Origin: Ramlibacter monticola
GTDB taxonomy: Bacteria; Pseudomonadota; Gammaproteobacteria; Burkholderiales; Burkholderiaceae_C
Assembly (NCBI RefSeq): GCF_016722785.1
Contig: NZ_JAEQNE010000001.1
Location: 682,001-746,000, forward strand
Length of the DNA stretch: 64,000 nt
Direction: 5' to 3'
In this document: in pieces, positions 33,918 to 41,551 of the stretch
Position numbering within the stretch: position 1 is the first letter of the stretch
How the letters are laid out: each line of letters begins with the position of its first letter
The notes under the pieces: generated by a model
Told to the model about the DNA's origin: nothing
Databases searched by the model: none
Seen by the model: the letters and a program-made list of their open reading frames with translations, nothing else
Program-made: the position numbers and the translations under genes

Positions 33918-34588
33918 AAATGCCCCGGTTCAGGCCCGTATGGGCCGCAGCCGCGCAGGCCGCCAGCGGCCTCGCGCACGCCGCCGGTGGCCACCACGCG
34001 ATCGACGATGCCGCCATCCTGGATCCGGGACAATGCCAGGTGGAGACCTGGGTGGACCGGCACGCCGCCAACGACCGCGGCCTGGCGCACGTCGGTTCCG
34101 CCTGCCGCCTCGGCCGCGTCGAACTCGGTCTCAACCTGGACCGGACCCGCGCCCGCGCTGAGAATGACGTCTCGGCTACGGGCGTGCAGGCCAAATGGTC
34201 CCGTCCGCTCACGGACTCGCTCAGCGTCGGCCTGGTGCTCGGCGCGACTTGGCAGGACCGGGCACCTGGCTTCGCCGGCGGCACCGTGGTCGTTCCACTG
34301 ACCTGGCAGCCGCACGAGCAGTGGATGGTGCACGTCAACGTGGGCCGCGATTTCCTGAACGGGTCTGCGGACAAGGATCGGGGCGGCGCCGCGGTGGAAT
34401 GGGCCCCCACGCCCGCCTGGTCCTTCGTTGCCGAGCGCTTCCTTGAAAACAACGGCCAGTTCTGGCGTCTTGGGGGCCGCTGGCAGCTGAACTCGAGCGT
34501 GAACATCGACCTCAGTCACGCGCGCAGCCTGCGCGGCGACGGACCCCGCTGGTGGACCCTGGGCGCCAACTGGGTCTTCTCCCGTTGA
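33914..34588 (+). CDS. Exported beta-barrel-like protein, probably outer membrane
   Basis: 224 residues. The N-terminus is signal-like though short on hydrophobicity (VWAAAAQAASGLAHAAGG). The mature part opens with HHAIDDAAILDPGQCQVETW and has alternating hydrophobic strands (VELGLNLDRTRA, SVGLVLGATWQD, WMVHVNVGRDF, WSFVAERFLEN, GGRWQLNSSVNIDLSHA) typical of small porin-like barrels. It ends WTLGANWVFSR rather than in the usual aromatic residue. It overlaps the preceding gene remnant by ATGA. Function unknown. Confidence 0.65.
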   Translation: MKMPRFRPVWAAAAQAASGLAHAAGGHHAIDDAAILDPGQCQVETWVDRHAANDRGLAHVGSACRLGRVELGLNLDRTRARAENDVSATGVQAKWSRPLTDSLSVGLVLGATWQDRAPGFAGGTVVVPLTWQPHEQWMVHVNVGRDFLNGSADKDRGGAAVEWAPTPAWSFVAERFLENNGQFWRLGGRWQLNSSVNIDLSHARSLRGDGPRWWTLGANWVFSR

Positions 34589-34743
34589 TTCTCTTGGACA
34601 CGAGTGAACCGAGTGAACCGATCAAGCGCACCCACGTGCGCGCGTTGGCCCCCGTTCGAGGCGCGCGTCGTTGCCAGATACGAAAATGTGAACCAGCGAC
34701 AGCCCGAGTCGGCTGGAGTTGGCCGGGAACGGTCCTCGAGCGT

Positions 34744-35122
34744 TTATCGCAACACGTAGCTGGCAAGCACGGCCTGTACCTCGTAGATGCTCAGACGCTT
34801 GTTGAACTGTTTCTGAATCGGGTTCGGCGACCCAGAAATCCAGATCTTCAGTTCCGCGTCCAGGTCGAAGGTCCCCGCAGTCTCGACACTGAAATGGGTG
34901 ATGCTCTTGTACGGGATGGAGTGGTACTCCACCTTGCTTCCCGTGAGTCCTTGCTTGTCCACCAAGACAAAGCGCTTGTCGGTGAAGACAAAGTAATCCC
35001 TGATCAGCTGATACGCGTGCTGGACGGACTCACCAGGCGCCAGGATCTGCGCGAATTCCGTGCTGAATCTTGGCTGCGTCCACCCTGGACGCGTTCCCCA
35101 GCATCCCATCGAGAAGCCCCAT
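34744..35122 (-). pseudogene. PH-domain (bPH) protein gene with a one-base insertion
   Basis: From ATG 35122 (ribosome binding site AGGAGGTGAG) the gene reads MGLLDGMLGNASRVDAAKIQ; the next base, the G at about 35062 on the plus strand, is one too many. Skipping it restores TEFAQILAPGE..VQHAYQL, IRDYFVFTDKRFVLVDKQGL, KVEYHSIPYKSITHFSVETA and DLDAELKIWISGS, the bacterial PH domain family, to the natural stop at 34744. So the gene is full length apart from one insertion. Either a recent pseudogene or a sequencing error. Its product would be about 125 residues, cytoplasmic, function unknown. Confidence 0.85.
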
Positions 35123-35331
35123 CTCACCTCCTGTTGGTGAGATGCGGTTATACCGTACGTCTACCTTCCTTCGCGCCTTCGCGCCACTTCGCGGGAGAGC
35201 CATACCCGCTCTCGACCCCAAGCGGCCGGGGGCTCACGCCCGTGCACCATCGCAAGAGCGAACAGGGTTTAGAACGAATCGGGCAGCAGTCTTAGCGGCC
35301 CGCGGTATTCTGCGAGCATCTCAAGGGGGCA

Positions 35332-35736
35332 ATGATGTCAAGCGATTGGAAGCGCCGCGTCAGGCTGTTTGTCCAGCGCTTCTGGCAGCCGACCAGCGCG
35401 TGCATGACGTGCATGCCGGGTAGCTGGGGCAATCTCCTGAGTCTTGCCCACTGGACAATTGCACTGCAGACCGGTCTGGCCACTGGAATCTTGGCCGTGC
35501 TCCTGACGTTCACACCGGCGGCCAAGCTCTACGCGAACCGATATGGCAATTCACTGGTGGTCGGCTGCCTGACGATGTTGGGCGACGCCTACTCGCACGC
35601 AAATCATTACGACATCCCTTTTGCCGAGGCCATCGTGACGGGTGTGGTCTCGGGTCTGCTCACGCTGGCCGGCTCTTACCTCTTTGAAGACCGCGCCCGA
35701 CGACTTCGGGCGATATGGGCGAGGATTTCAGGATAG
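35332..35736 (+). CDS. Hypothetical inner-membrane protein, 134 residues
   Basis: Two or three hydrophobic segments: IALQTGLATGILAVLLTFTP, VVGCLTMLGDAY and AIVTGVVSGLLTLAGSYLF, followed by a basic C-terminus (EDRARRLRAIWARI). The N-terminus has CMTCMPG. Two ATGs at 35332 and 35335 are possible. I do not recognise the family. Codon usage fits the neighbourhood. No operon partner. Confidence 0.6.
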   Translation: MMSSDWKRRVRLFVQRFWQPTSACMTCMPGSWGNLLSLAHWTIALQTGLATGILAVLLTFTPAAKLYANRYGNSLVVGCLTMLGDAYSHANHYDIPFAEAIVTGVVSGLLTLAGSYLFEDRARRLRAIWARISG

Positions 35737-35929
35737 CCAACGCCGCCGGTGCTGCAGAGGGCACTCCTCAAGGAGCACGACAGCTATGGCCCCTAACCAG
35801 CCCACGCAGGAGGCGCCATTGAGAACCACTGCTCGCGAGCTCGCACATGGCCCAGGACCATCTCAGCGAACAGAGATTCCGTGAGGCGGGTAGCATGCCG
35901 CGAATGTCACATCTTCCTTTGGGGCACTC

Positions 35930-36178
35930 ATGTCTGAAAGCGTGAAAGATCTCGCCAATCCATTCATCGATTTGGCGAACCGATTGGCGGCGGAGGGGAA
36001 CCCGGTCCACATGGTGGCCGGAGGGTTCCTGTACGCTGCGGCGCGATATTCGGCATTCGTCACCTTGCTGGCCGAAGAAGAGGGCCAAGCTCGTTCGCGC
36101 GACGCACAAGTGGAGGTTGTGGTGAGCGCATTTCGCGCAGACCTGCTCAAGCACCTGAACCAACGCCCGATCGGCTAA
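35930..36178 (+). CDS. DUF3144-like small protein
   Basis: 82 residues, soluble, helical. The pattern FIDLANRLAAEGNPVHMVAG then GFLYAAARYSAFVTLLAEEE corresponds to the core of DUF3144 (FI..AN........V...fmYAaARfnAfv). The family is small and of unknown function. The end overlaps the convergent GNAT fragment by 32 bases. Confidence 0.65.
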   Translation: MSESVKDLANPFIDLANRLAAEGNPVHMVAGGFLYAAARYSAFVTLLAEEEGQARSRDAQVEVVVSAFRADLLKHLNQRPIG

Positions 36179-36560
36179 ACGCTTCTTCGGCGTCGACGAG
36201 GAAGCGCGCCAGCGGCCGCAGCAGGTAGGTGTCCCCAACCTTCCGGCCGCTACCGATGTTGAAGCCTGAGGAGGACAAAGCTGCCGTCGGCAAGGCCGGT
36301 ATTGAGGCCGGCTCCCCACCGCTGGCCACCTTGACGAAGTCGAATGCGCTGTAGAAGCCATTCAGATCCGGCCGGCAGTAGAGTTCGATGCTGCCCACTC
36401 GCGCCAGCACCGGATGCGCCGTCACGTCACGCATGATCCTCGCTCCCAATCCGGTGCCCCGGTATGCAGGCTCGACCAGGCGCCCCTGGGCCTGCCCGAT
36501 TGGTTCATTTCGATCCCGCTCGACTTGAGGTCTTCGGGCTGCCCTGACCCGGCATCTAGC
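36147..36560 (-). pseudogene. GNAT-family N-acetyltransferase, N-terminally truncated
   Basis: The minus-strand frame shows the acetyl-CoA motif GRLVEPAYRGTGLGARIMRD followed by VTAHPVLARVGSIELYCRPD and LNGFYSAFDF, the C-terminal half of a GNAT domain. Upstream of about 36560 the frame continues without a start codon or homologous sequence, so strands 1-3 are missing. The remaining C-terminus is longer than usual and ends at TGA 36147-36149 inside the DUF3144 gene. A truncated gene; expression is doubtful. Confidence 0.6.
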
Positions 36561-36693
36561 GCATGCCCAACCGCTTCCGAGCGCTCAGGTGACGCTCGCC
36601 AGTGCCCGCTGTGGCCGGGAGCGGACCCTGCACTACTCACGCGTCACGCCGCGTCGCGCAAGACGGGAGTGCCTTCCTTGCGAGGGCGCGACG

Positions 36694-37029
36694 TCAGCCG
36701 CGCACCGCCAGAAGCCGGGCCATGGCAGCCAGGTGCGCGTCCCTGAGGACTTGCGGCTTCACCTCGTCTTCAGCGGCCGATTCGTTCTCCTGGTTCTGCA
36801 CCGCTGCACGCATCGCTTCCTCGTTGCGCCAGACGATCACATCCTTCTTGGGGCACATGTGCCTGAGCGTGTGGTACCAGTAGTACCCGTCTGCCCCGCC
36901 GAACAGCTTGTCGATGCCGGCGAGGTCGTTGGACTTGATCCGATGGTTCTGCAGGATCTCGTCCAGCAGCTGGTGGGAAAGGATGAATGGAATAGGAATG
37001 TCTCGCGGCGTACTTCTCAGGGCGCGCAT
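36694..37029 (-). CDS. Hypothetical protein, 111 residues
   Basis: Soluble and mixed in composition, with HQLLDEILQNHRIKSNDLAG, GGADGYYWYHTLRHMCPKKD and VIVWRNEEAMRAAVQNQENE. No known motif. The internal composition and codon choice look coding. ATG 37029 is the first in-frame start. Close to the 100-bp repeat at 37088. Confidence 0.5.
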   Translation of the reverse strand: MRALRSTPRDIPIPFILSHQLLDEILQNHRIKSNDLAGIDKLFGGADGYYWYHTLRHMCPKKDVIVWRNEEAMRAAVQNQENESAAEDEVKPQVLRDAHLAAMARLLAVRG

Positions 37030-37087
37030 TTTACGAGCGCGGGCGCTGCCGGCCTGCGGAGCGGCGCACGCATTGCAGGTCCGCTCC

Positions 37088-37193
37088 TGGCCGAACTACT
37101 CTGCCCTCCCGTGACCTCTGCTTCAGGGGCAAGAGCCAAGCGCGACGGCAGTGATCGACCCCACGCAGACGCGGCAAGGCGGAGGTGATCACC
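37088..37193. repeat. About 100-bp repeat, copy 2
   Basis: Partner of 9698-9798 in the same orientation, sharing GCGCGACGGCAGTGATCGAC and GGCGGAGGTGATCACC. The right edge (GATCACC) is the same in both copies while the flanks differ, which marks a real element boundary. Confidence 0.7.
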
Positions 37194-37241
37194 TACAGCG
37201 CTGCGACCGGGCCGCAACTACGATAGGACGAATCACGTGAG

Positions 37242-37418
37242 ATGCCCATGCCCGACCTGAACAACGCCGATCCGACGCCGCCCGACGAGGTGAAAGCCAA
37301 GCTGGAGAGATCGGCGGAGGAAAGCCGCCAGCTCGATTCGCCTGCGCGCACGAACGAGTCGACGATCCAACCGGAGAAGCCGGAGAAGGACATACTCGAG
37401 GGGTTCCACGGCGGCTGA
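37242..37418 (+). CDS. Small hydrophilic protein, 58 residues
   Basis: Encodes MPMPDLNNADPTPPDEVKAK, a Glu/Lys/Pro-rich, disordered-looking protein ending LEGFHGG. No cysteine, no membrane segment. GTGAG lies just before ATG 37242. The strong bias for charged residues and third-position GC supports coding, but no family is recognised. Confidence 0.5.
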   Translation: MPMPDLNNADPTPPDEVKAKLERSAEESRQLDSPARTNESTIQPEKPEKDILEGFHGG

Positions 37419-37456
37419 ACGACAACCTGGCCAGCCGCCTCAACAGGTCTCGGGAA

Positions 37457-37876
37457 TCACCCCGCCGCCTGCGGCGACTCCGCGAAGCGGGGAAGCTTCT
37501 CGTCGAGACACACCCATGGTTGCGCACTCGACGTCCAGATGTCCAGCATCGGCGCGAACGCGGAAGCATCATCCAGCGTAGGGAATCGGATCGACGTGAA
37601 CTGCGCGTTAACTTCGCTTTGCGTGAACAGGGGCGTGCCGCAGTCCCCGCAGAATCCGCGAGTCGTCATCTTCCCGCTGCTCGCACGGGTTGCGTAGGCC
37701 TTCGGACTGCCGGAGATCTCGAGATCCGCCATCTTGACGACGATGCCGGAGGCAAAAGGAGCCCCGCTCGCACGCTGGCAATCGCTGCAATGGCAGTTCA
37801 ACATCGCAACGGGCTCACTCGCGCACGTGTAGCTGACCGAGCCGCAGGCGCACCTGCCGGAGAAGCGTGGATTCAT
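37457..37876 (-). CDS. GFA-family (glutathione-dependent formaldehyde-activating enzyme-like) zinc protein
   Basis: 139 residues. The three zinc-binding blocks are intact: GRCACGSVSYTC, NCHCSDCQRASG and FCGDCGTPLF. GFA proteins share the fold of glutathione-dependent formaldehyde-activating enzyme, but most members act on unknown substrates, so a role in formaldehyde metabolism should not be assumed even though frmA/fghA lie 13 kb away. Monocistronic, ATG 37876. Confidence 0.9.
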   Translation of the reverse strand: MNPRFSGRCACGSVSYTCASEPVAMLNCHCSDCQRASGAPFASGIVVKMADLEISGSPKAYATRASSGKMTTRGFCGDCGTPLFTQSEVNAQFTSIRFPTLDDASAFAPMLDIWTSSAQPWVCLDEKLPRFAESPQAAG

Positions 37877-37924
37877 GTCGCTGATTATCGGAGCGGAATC
37901 AGGCGCGATGTCTGCTCCTGGCCG

Positions 37925-38005
37925 GCCGCACGTTCACTGCCCCGGGAGGCGCCTCAGGGTCCGGTTACGGTGGTGCCGCCCGCCGTGGCGACGTACTTGT
38001 GCCCA
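37925..38005. repeat. 81-bp repeat, copy 2
   Basis: Ungapped partner of 1584-1664. Here it covers the last third of the 44-codon membrane protein gene on the minus strand and about 29 bases beyond its stop codon. Because similarity extends past the stop codon, the conservation is not explained by protein sequence alone. Confidence 0.7.
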
Positions 38006-38088
38006 TGGCGGCGATAACAAGCTGCGAAGAGCCCGACGAAGCCTACGATGATCCCCAGTACGGCCGTAGGATGACTCAGAAGTTCCAT
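37954..38088 (-). CDS. Tiny membrane protein, 44 residues
   Basis: Encodes MELLSHPTAVLGIIVGFVGL, then FAACYRRHGHKYVA and GGTTVTGP: one transmembrane helix followed by a short positively charged cytoplasmic tail. The design resembles small single-helix families such as DUF3149, but I cannot assign it firmly. There is no clear ribosome binding site. The tail-coding part is the repeat shared with 1584-1664. Confidence 0.5.
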   Translation of the reverse strand: MELLSHPTAVLGIIVGFVGLFAACYRRHGHKYVATAGGTTVTGP

Positions 38089-38231
38089 GATGGTTTGCAA
38101 TTCGCGTACTCCGGGGCATGAACCCATTCGGGGCGCCGAAGGCCAATCCTTCGGCTACCAGGTAATGTCAGGGTCCACCGGGCGGCGAGCCTCTGTGGGA
38201 CGCATCGTATGCGCGGCCCATTCGGTGCCCA

Positions 38232-38248
38232 CCCCCCAAAGCGGGGGG
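38232..38248. terminator. C6/G6 hairpin
   Basis: CCCCCC-AAAGC-GGGGGG downstream of the macrodomain-like gene (which ends at 38340 on the minus strand) and followed on that strand by no T run. Same type as the hairpins at 7167-7187 and 7362-7378. It may act as a transcript end or processing site. Confidence 0.35.
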
Positions 38249-38339
38249 AAACCGGATGCACAATTGCTGAGCAGGTTTGATCAATTGCCGAGGTCGAAGC
38301 CCCGAGTGGACGTCGCCAGAGCCGATCACCGGGTCCAAG

Positions 38340-39341
38340 TCACGGCACGAGCACGCGTGCCAGTTGCCGCAAATCCTCGTCCGGAGGCCCGTAGCTGACC
38401 AGCCGGATGCCCAGCCCCCACCCGGCCGCCTGTTCCAGTGCACGCCAGATCGCAGCGTCGATCCAGCCGATGTCATTTCCGAATGCTCCGCCACCGAGCC
38501 GTGTGAGGAACACCCGGTTGCTCCCCCCACGCGCTGCACTGAGCCAGCCGGCCCGCAAGGTGGCTTCGTAGGCGGCTTCGAGGACCAGCGTGGCGAAGCG
38601 ACTCCACAGCTCCGGGACCGCGATGCGGTTGTAGCTGACCGGCAGGGCCGAGCAGAAGGCCTGCGACACCGTCGGACCGGGCTCCACGTCCGTCAGCCCC
38701 ACGCCCCAGTGCAGCCCGATGCGCAGGAGGCAGCGCAGCTGGTCGATCGTGTCATCGTCGGCAGCGGCCAGATGCCGATCGATGCTGGACAGTCCCTCCC
38801 GGGTGAACAGGGCATAGCCGTTTTTCATCCGCCAGAGGCGAGCGTCCTCGTTGCCGAGCGCCTGGCCGAGATCGCCCAGGCAGTCGATCTGGCGCTCGCG
38901 CGTCTGCCCTATCGTGCCGTCCGGAAAGCGGACCAGGTAGTTCCGGAAGATGGTGGCCGCCCCGGCCGCGATCGCGCACGCAGGTCCCTGGGTGTGATCC
39001 AGTTCATAGCGTGCGACACCGTCTTCGGGCGCCACGTCCGGGTGGACCATCTCCAGCAGGTTGAACTGGGAGGCCACCTGGAACAGCGCGCCGGCATTGG
39101 CCGGATCGGCGTGCAGCTTGCGGACATCGCCTTGCTCGATTCCAACGCTGGAGCGGCCCGACTGCGCCAGGTGGGCCGTGCGCGCCCGCAGTTCGCCGAG
39201 GCTGGGTGTTTCCAGTGAGCCCACGGCAAACGTCCTGCTGCTGGCCTCGGAGGTCAACTGGCCCAGCACCACGCGCAGGCGCCGCTGCGTCTGCGCATAC
39301 GAGGTCTCCGGGAAGCCGGTGATCGCTTCGAACCAGTTCAC
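38340..39341 (-). CDS. Macrodomain-like protein coupled to a dual-specificity phosphatase
   Basis: 333 residues from GTG 39341, whose GTGA overlaps the phosphatase stop. Features suggest a divergent macrodomain/PARG-like fold: GDVRKLHADP, then FQVASQFNLLEM at 87-98 (equivalent to the VNAAN loop), THTQGPACAI-like block at 117-125 (HTQGPACAIAAGA), and LTRLGGGAFGND at 279-290 (diphosphate loop). No signal peptide or membrane helix. Such proteins bind or hydrolyse ADP-ribose derivatives; this assignment is by motif layout, not strong similarity. Codon use matches the phosphatase gene. Confidence 0.6.
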   Translation of the reverse strand: MNWFEAITGFPETSYAQTQRRLRVVLGQLTSEASSRTFAVGSLETPSLGELRARTAHLAQSGRSSVGIEQGDVRKLHADPANAGALFQVASQFNLLEMVHPDVAPEDGVARYELDHTQGPACAIAAGAATIFRNYLVRFPDGTIGQTRERQIDCLGDLGQALGNEDARLWRMKNGYALFTREGLSSIDRHLAAADDDTIDQLRCLLRIGLHWGVGLTDVEPGPTVSQAFCSALPVSYNRIAVPELWSRFATLVLEAAYEATLRAGWLSAARGGSNRVFLTRLGGGAFGNDIGWIDAAIWRALEQAAGWGLGIRLVSYGPPDEDLRQLARVLVP

Positions 39342-39895
39342 CGACTCGTCCCGCGCGGCTGGTACCGCCTCACGTAGGTCTCCTGTGCCGGCGTCTCGAT
39401 GGCGCCGGGGCGTACCTCGCGCACCCTGCGGATCGCCACATCGGCGCGTTCGCCGAGCTCGATCAGCAGGAAGGCCGCCACCATGCCCGCGCGGCCCAGG
39501 CCGCCTTTGCAGTGGACGAGGACCTTGCCTCCCTGGGCTATCGTGGCGAGCAGTTCGGGAAGCTCCGCGTGCCACTGCTTCTCGAAAGCGACGGACGGAA
39601 CGTTGACGTCCACGATCGGGAGATGCAGCCACCGCATCCCACGCCTTTGCACCCTCTCGCCTAGCGGCGCGACCTCCAGGGCCTCCAACTCGAAGGCCTC
39701 GATCAGTGTCAGGACGACCCGTGCGCCCCAACGCTCGATGGTGTCGAGGTCGGCCTCCAGGTCGCGCTGCCAGACGTGGCCGAACAGGCTGGGGCCGCAC
39801 TTCCCCGGGCAGAACGTGATGCCGATGCCGCCGCCGCCCGGCGTCGACAGTTCGGCGATCTGCAGCGGATGGGTGGTGCTCGATCTGACCTGCAC
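39338..39895 (-). CDS. CDKN3-like dual-specificity/tyrosine phosphatase
   Basis: 185 residues. The P-loop HCKGGLGRAG fits H-C-x5-R (Cys129, Arg135) and LPIVDVNVP supplies a candidate general acid (Asp96). The N-terminal GITFCPGK..SLFGHVWQRD plus LEADLDTIERWGARVVLTL is typical of the bacterial CDKN3-type group. It would dephosphorylate a protein or small phosphate ester. Starts with GTG 39895. The next gene, a macrodomain-like protein, overlaps it by 4 bases, so the two act together. Confidence 0.85.
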   Translation of the reverse strand: MQVRSSTTHPLQIAELSTPGGGGIGITFCPGKCGPSLFGHVWQRDLEADLDTIERWGARVVLTLIEAFELEALEVAPLGERVQRRGMRWLHLPIVDVNVPSVAFEKQWHAELPELLATIAQGGKVLVHCKGGLGRAGMVAAFLLIELGERADVAIRRVREVRPGAIETPAQETYVRRYQPRGTSR

Positions 39896-40331
39896 GCGGA
39901 CCTTTTCAGAACACGGTTGGAGTCACTATCGTAGTGCATGCGTTGGTTCGGACTGACAGGTATCCATCATCCGCGCCGCGTCAACCGTTCGCATCGACCT
40001 GGAATGCGCGCGCGGGTGAAATCGGATCCCGACGTATTGGAGGTCTGACCGATTGGCGGGGGAACTTGACAGCTCACTGACAGCACGTGCCCCCTCGTCA
40101 TGGGGGGCCGCACTCCGGAACTTGAATCGCGTCACCGTGTCCATCCAGGTGCTCTTGCGTTCTCGCCGCGCGAGCTGCGCTCGACGCTCATCCCGTGGGC
40201 CGGCTCCTCAAGAAGAAATGATGCAGCGAACACCGAGCCCTTCATCGTCAGTTTGAACAACCCACGCTGGCCGCCTGAAGTCGAACAACACATCGAAAAA
40301 TGGACGATCTCGAATATTGAGCACGCTTGCC
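39896..40331. other. Intergenic region between phosphatase and FNR-type genes
   Basis: 436 bases between divergent genes. A TTGACA hexamer at about 40067 sits in a short TGACAGC direct repeat, but no matching -10 was seen. No coding sequence is recognised. Confidence 0.4.
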
Positions 40332-41078
40332 ATGTTCCATCAGGTTCCAGGATCCCACACGGCTGAAGCGACGGAAGGCGCGCTCTGCACGAACTGCCAT
40401 TTGAAAGGCATCTGCCTGCCCGTCGACCTCAAAAGACAGGACGTGCAGCGCCTGGATGCTCTGAAGATCGATCGGCGCCGCGTCAAGGAGCGGCAGCATC
40501 TGTACCAACCCAGTGACGAGGTTCGGGCAATTTTCGCAGTGCGCCGCGGCACGTTCAAGAGCGGCCGTCGGCGGCAGGACGAGACCGACCACGTGACCGG
40601 CTTCCACCTGCCTGGCGAACTCCTCGGTCTCGACGGCTTGGCCGGCCACGAGCACATCGGATTCGCCACGGCGCTCGACGACGCCGAGGTCTGCGCGATT
40701 TCGCACGCCCAACTCACTGATCTGGCATCCGGCACTCCAGGCCTTCAGCGTGTGATCCCCCGCCTGCTGGGGCGTGAAGTCGTGCGACAGCAGGAGCTGT
40801 TGGCACTCTTGCGCGGAAAGTCCGTCGAAGAGCGACTCGCTGCCTTCCTGGTCGACATTTCGCTGCGACAGCAGGCGCGAGGCTGCTCTCCCACCGAGAT
40901 CCACCTGCAGATGTCGCGCGCCGATCTTTGCAGCTACCTGGGCATGAAGCTGGAAACGGTCAGCCGCATGTTCACGTTGCTGCAACGACGAGGGTTGCTG
41001 GTGGTCGACAAGCGCCACGTTCAAATCGTGGACCTTGAAGGACTCAAACTCGTCATCGATCCGGTGCGCATGCACTGA
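40332..41078 (+). CDS. FNR-type Crp-family regulator with iron-sulfur cysteines
   Basis: 248 residues from ATG 40332 (a TTG at 40317 is also in frame). The N-terminal C19-x2-C22-x5-C28 (CTNCHLKGIC) and the lone C121 in AEVCAISHAQL match the four cluster ligands of E. coli FNR (Cys20, 23, 29, 122). A cyclic-nucleotide-like beta roll follows, and a C-terminal HTH with ETVSRMFTLLQRRGL holds the Glu/Ser/Arg that read TTGAT half-sites. It is therefore an oxygen-sensing activator. Whether it is the main Fnr or a paralogue cannot be told here. Confidence 0.92.
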   Translation: MFHQVPGSHTAEATEGALCTNCHLKGICLPVDLKRQDVQRLDALKIDRRRVKERQHLYQPSDEVRAIFAVRRGTFKSGRRRQDETDHVTGFHLPGELLGLDGLAGHEHIGFATALDDAEVCAISHAQLTDLASGTPGLQRVIPRLLGREVVRQQELLALLRGKSVEERLAAFLVDISLRQQARGCSPTEIHLQMSRADLCSYLGMKLETVSRMFTLLQRRGLLVVDKRHVQIVDLEGLKLVIDPVRMH

Positions 41079-41226
41079 GGCCTTCGACAGCACCTTCGAG
41101 ACACGAGCAGTTGCCCGGTATGCACACGAAGACGGTGGAAGCACGACGGCCATGGTCTGATCCTGCTCATCGGCAGGTCGCCAAGGCGGAGTTACCTGGC
41201 TTGACCGGCGCCGCCACGGCGGTCGC

Positions 41227-41451
41227 ATGAAAACCCGCACCAGGATTGGCAGCGATGGCGCCGAGTACTTCCAGTTCATCGCGCCCAATGGCGCGGTCTA
41301 TGAGGCGACCCGAGCAGACGCGCAGTCCGCTTGGGTGGTGTGCTTTCCCGGGGGGCAGTTTCGGCTCTTCGGCAACCGCAACGAGGTGCATTCCAAGATC
41401 ATCCGGAAGGCCCACCAAGCGCCCGGGAGCATGAACGCAAGCTCTTCGTGA
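41227..41451 (+). CDS. Hypothetical protein, 74 residues
   Basis: A compact, beta-rich small protein (EYFQFIAPNGAVYEATRADA, WVVCFPGGQFRLFGNRNEVH). No motif recognised. It lies between the FNR-type gene and the response regulator in the same orientation; spacing (148 and 100 bases) does not prove an operon. Confidence 0.5.
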   Translation: MKTRTRIGSDGAEYFQFIAPNGAVYEATRADAQSAWVVCFPGGQFRLFGNRNEVHSKIIRKAHQAPGSMNASSS

Positions 41452-41551
41452 CGCATCTCACCGCGCCTCGCGGCCGCACCCGCCACCAATGCCGGGTGGG
41501 GGATTCCGCAACTTTTTCCTGCAGACTGCGCAGCGGAAAAGGAAACCAGAG

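Noticed and set aside
37457..37876. GFA protein as a formaldehyde-activating enzyme of the frmA-fghA pathway
   Set aside because: It is 13 kb away and most GFA-fold proteins have other or unknown substrates; family fold alone does not support the role.
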